Assembly: GCA_023404675.1 (NCBI GenBank)
Contig: JAEYAW010000036.1
Coordinates: forward strand, 1-64,000
DNA: 64,000 nucleotides
Source of the DNA: Pseudomonadota bacterium
GTDB taxonomy: Bacteria > Pseudomonadota > Alphaproteobacteria > Rhizobiales > Xanthobacteraceae
Direction of reading: 5' to 3'
Shown here: positions 61,736 to 64,000 of the stretch, one piece after another
Layout: the number at the start of each line of letters is the position of its first letter
Numbering within the stretch: position 1 is the first letter of the stretch
Program-made: the position numbers and the translations under genes
The notes under the pieces: model-generated
Database searches by the model: none
Told to the model about the DNA's origin: nothing
The model's input: the letters and a program-made list of their open reading frames with translations, nothing else

Positions 61736-62985
61736 CTCTGGATGCTGTCGGCACTTAAAATTGCGTCAAGCGCACTGCTCCACGCCGCGCATGCCGCTCT
61801 CTTTTCCTTCTCTCGCTCGTAAAGGTCGTAGTGTCGTCCAACGTCGGTCCGCGCGTGGTTCAGGCAGGCGTCGCGGTCCTCTCGCGGGATTCCCAGCGTT
61901 GCCAATCGCGTTCCGAATGTCCGTCGTAAGTCGTGCGGGGAGGGTGGTTCGGCCCGCAGGGCCTTCGATACCGGATCGGTCCCGGTCTGCTTGTCGCAGA
62001 AGCGGGACATGGCTACGGCAAGCGAATGCCGGCTGATCGGCTCGTCATTTTTCGTTGGAGATGAGAACACAAATGGATCGTCGTCTTCCACCAGCGCCAA
62101 GGCGTCCTTGATCGCGGCAATGGCCAGCGCCGAAAGCGGGATCAGGTGCTCACGTTTGTTCTTCGACCTTTCGGCCGGGAGGATCCATGCCGCCGTCTCG
62201 GGATTGTCGATCTGCCGCAACTCCTCGAGGCGCAGTCCGGCAATTTCGTTGGCCCGTGCCCCGGTGAGCAGGGCGAGCCGGAGTGCAAGACCGACGCGGC
62301 GCGACACGGGCGGGAGGATGATTTTGCGCCAGAACAGGCGGAGTTCGTCGTCGCTCAAGGCGCGCTTGCCGGTCTCTTCCACGCCGCGCTTGCGAAGCCG
62401 GGCCGCTGGATTGGCGTCCAGCAGGTCCGCGTCCATCGCGAAGGAGAAGATTTTGGAGACGAGGGCCTGCACCCGATTGGCGGCGGTCGGCTTCCCGGCG
62501 GACACGATGCCCTCCACCAGCTCCACCACGTCCGCACGCCGGATTTTGCGGAAGTCCCGCTTGCCCCATTTCGGCAGGACATGAACCTTCAGGTTGCGCT
62601 CGTCTTCTTCCGCCGAACGGGGGCGCTTATGGCGGCGGGCATGCTCGTCCATGTAGCGGTCCGCGAGAGCCTGGAAGGTCTTGGCCGTCGCGTCACGGCG
62701 CTCCTGCCGCTTCTGCTCGATTGGGTTGGAGCCGTTCGCGACCGTGCGCCGGAGGTCGTCCGCCTTCTGCCGAGCCTCGGACAGGCTGATGTCTGGATAG
62801 GGGCCGATGGTGAAGCGGAGGTGCTTCTTGGTGGTTGGGTCTCGGAAGCGGAACGCCCACGACCTCGCATTGGCGGCCGTCACCCGGAATCGAAGGCCCG
62901 CGCACCGAATATCGGCAAGTTCGAGCCGCCCCTCATCAGGAGGGGCTACGGCTTTGCAATGGGCATCGGTCAGCAGCTTGCGCAA
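61732..62985 (-). CDS. int: Tyrosine-type site-specific integrase
   Basis: A 417-residue P4-type integrase. The N-terminal arm-binding domain has FRFRDPTTKKHLRFTIGPYPDISLSEARQKA (about 45-75). A SAM-like core domain follows, then the catalytic domain: Arg in LLTGARANEIAGLR (about 243), HDLRRTFGTRLA (about 349), His in CLNHAR and the nucleophile Tyr in GRHYDLYE (about 386). The start is TTG at 62985, with AGGGA about five bases upstream. It lies 182 bp from attR and inserts the element into tRNA-Arg. Confidence 0.95.
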   Translation of the reverse strand: MRKLLTDAHCKAVAPPDEGRLELADIRCAGLRFRVTAANARSWAFRFRDPTTKKHLRFTIGPYPDISLSEARQKADDLRRTVANGSNPIEQKRQERRDATAKTFQALADRYMDEHARRHKRPRSAEEDERNLKVHVLPKWGKRDFRKIRRADVVELVEGIVSAGKPTAANRVQALVSKIFSFAMDADLLDANPAARLRKRGVEETGKRALSDDELRLFWRKIILPPVSRRVGLALRLALLTGARANEIAGLRLEELRQIDNPETAAWILPAERSKNKREHLIPLSALAIAAIKDALALVEDDDPFVFSSPTKNDEPISRHSLAVAMSRFCDKQTGTDPVSKALRAEPPSPHDLRRTFGTRLATLGIPREDRDACLNHARTDVGRHYDLYEREKEKRAACAAWSSALDAILSADSIQR

Positions 62986-62996
62986 GCGGTCCCTTG

Positions 62997-63055
62997 GTGT
63001 CCCCAGCCTGAGCTACGTTGACCAGATCTTGGCCTTGGGGACACCTCGGGGACAC
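62997..63055. repeat. Three GGGGACAC motifs between the integrase and the right end
   Basis: Copies at 62997-63004 (minus strand), 63037-63044 and 63048-63055 (plus strand). The last two are 11 bp apart, as at the left end. The first lies immediately before the integrase ribosome-binding site, so binding there could also control int. Candidate arm-type sites. Confidence 0.65.
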
Positions 63056-63166
63056 TTTTTTCCGAGACTGACCGGGATTGAGCGAAACTCAGGAGGACGA
63101 TAAACACTGTAAATGCGTCGCTTTCGATCCTCAATACCGTATCGGTCAGTCCCACAAAGTTTTGTT

Positions 63167-63220
63167 CACCAGACTACGAATCTGGGGGTCAGAGGTTCGA
63201 ATCCTTTCGGGCGCGCCATT
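63167..63220 (+). repeat. attR, 54-bp copy of the tRNA-Arg 3' part
   Basis: Identical to 38410-38463. It lacks the acceptor 5' strand and D-arm, so it is not a working tRNA. It marks the right junction of the element. Confidence 0.95.
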
Positions 63221-63784
63221 TCAGTCCAGAACGCCGAATGCCGTCGATGCCCCGCTTGAAGTGACGGCGAAGGTGCAGAGCAGTTCTATATGTCTGGCGG
63301 TGCGCCGGACGCGGTGGCGGGCTTGACCGCGCTTCGGCGCCGGCTTCCGGATGTCGTAGTCATAGAGATTGTCCGGGAGGATGCCGGAAAGGGGACGGCG
63401 AGGTCGGCCCCTTTGGCGATGGTCACGCGGTCGAGACATCGCGACAGGATCGCGCGAAGAGCGGCTACGCAGAACGACCCAATTCTACGCTACGGCATCT
63501 ACGCCATGGTACGGTCGATAGTCTTTCCGCAGCATGAAGCCAGCGAGAAGCCGTATTCAGTTGGAATGCGCTCGATGCTTTCCGTAAAGCCGAAATCGGC
63601 GTGCGTGTGTCATCGCGGATTTTCGAGCCAGAACGCCTGAATCGTTTTCAGATCGCGCTTCCGGCGGTCCATCTATCTCAAACCGCAATCACAGAAATAC
63701 GGTCACATGCCGTTCTTTGCCGAGAACTCGGCGGATATTCTGGCGTCGGCTGACTGATCTCGATCACAGATGGGATATTCGGGA
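63221..63784. other. Chromosomal flank right of the element without a clear gene
   Basis: About 560 bp following attR. A plus-strand frame (63290-63640) and shorter ones are open, but they show no recognisable domain, no good ribosome-binding site and poor codon use. It may be decayed sequence. Confidence 0.35.
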
Positions 63785-64000
63785 ATGATCATCGCTCATT
63801 ACGGGCATCGCTTCACCGATCCGATCGATTCGTCGGCATCGACGCTCCTGATGCACAACCTGTGGACGCGCAACGCTCGAGATGGGCAGCCATTAGGAAA
63901 AGACCGCGTTTCAACTCGAATGGCACCTGAACCAGAGATAGTCATTTTATCGAGAAATGATCGACAATCTTATCGAAAAGTGATGGACGATCGCCGCGCT
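63785..64000 (+). CDS. Possible partial gene at the window end
   Basis: Open from the ATG at 63785 to the window edge (72 codons). It starts MIIAHYGHRFTDPIDSSAST, then LLMHNLWTRNARDGQPLGKD. A GGGA lies only a few bases before the ATG. The family is not recognised. It could be the start of a real gene that continues beyond the window. Confidence 0.35.
   Translation, partial: MIIAHYGHRFTDPIDSSASTLLMHNLWTRNARDGQPLGKDRVSTRMAPEPEIVILSRNDRQSYRKVMDDRRA

Larger units (their letters stand above)
38410..63220. mobile_element. 24.8-kb integrated element at tRNA-Arg(ACG), satellite-like or cut-down prophage with cargo
   Basis: Bounded by a perfect 54-bp repeat of the tRNA 3' part, with a tyrosine integrase beside the right end. 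It carries an excisionase-like HTH protein, a Toprim/DUF927 primase-helicase, an XRE repressor with operator, many short coupled genes, a SleB-type hydrolase and a large virion-like protein. No capsid, portal, tail or large terminase gene was recognised. Two cargo blocks (38648-42540 and 45735-49093) carry metal and anion uptake functions. Motif GGGGACAC occurs near both ends and in a cluster beside the primase. Confidence 0.9.

Noticed and set aside
63167..63220. A second tRNA-Arg gene at the right end
   Set aside because: Only the 3' part is present; the acceptor 5' strand and D-arm are missing. It is the attachment-site copy.

Overview
The window looks like chromosome from an alphaproteobacterium of the Bradyrhizobium / Rhodopseudomonas / Afipia / Nitrobacter group. 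The evidence is the GC-rich coding style, the run pheA, kdsB, cycM-type membrane cytochrome c, yejAABEF, an RcdA/DUF1465 protein, the rpmH-rnpA-yidC block, and a dispersed Rhizobiales-type intergenic repeat. The genus cannot be fixed from the sequence alone.

Left part (1-14.5 kb). The window opens inside a CRISPR array with nine identical 36-bp repeats and 30-bp spacers (5-568). It looks like type II-C; no cas gene is in view. The array does not end at 568. One more 30-bp spacer follows, then the first 5 bases of a repeat (599-603). About 13.8 kb further on, the 3' half of a repeat (14380-14398) leads into two more 30-bp spacers and two degenerate repeats (to 14528). The DNA between appears to be an island that interrupted the array. 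The island holds a PepSY membrane protein, a TonB-dependent receptor and an AraC regulator. It also holds a complete cobalt nitrile hydratase pathway: alpha subunit, a beta subunit split into two genes, an accessory protein, a CobW metallochaperone, an amidase with the nitrile-pathway triad, and a NiCoT cobalt importer. A MarR regulator and a frameshifted AmiC-like amide sensor complete it. The pathway would turn nitriles into amides and then acids plus ammonia.

Middle part (14.5-38.4 kb). This is ordinary core chromosome: phenylalanine and Kdo synthesis, cytochrome c, a Yej-type peptide ABC importer with two tandem binding proteins, maleylacetoacetate isomerase, an RcdA-like protein, a quinone oxidoreductase, a PAS-GGDEF-EAL protein with a degenerate GGDEF site, AlgH, a DsbD-alpha-like protein, a peroxiredoxin, YidC/RnpA/L34, a histidine kinase and tRNA-Arg(ACG).

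Right part (38.4-63.2 kb). A 24.8-kb integrated element sits in tRNA-Arg(ACG), bounded by a perfect 54-bp repeat (38410-38463 and 63167-63220). It carries a tyrosine integrase, an excisionase-like HTH protein, a Toprim/DUF927 primase-helicase, an XRE repressor with a palindromic operator, a set of small coupled phage-type genes, a SleB-type hydrolase and a large virion-like protein. No capsid, portal, tail or large terminase gene is visible, so it looks more like a phage satellite or a cut-down prophage. It carries two cargo blocks: an iron-uptake set (TonB receptor, PiuC, Sel1) and a sulfonate/nitrate-family ABC transporter with a class II aldolase. Eight copies of a 9-bp motif (CCGGGGACA) lie in 187 bp beside the primase gene, and its core GGGGACAC recurs three times just inside each end. 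This suggests one DNA-binding motif shared by replication and integration. The last 0.8 kb is chromosomal flank with little that can be called.
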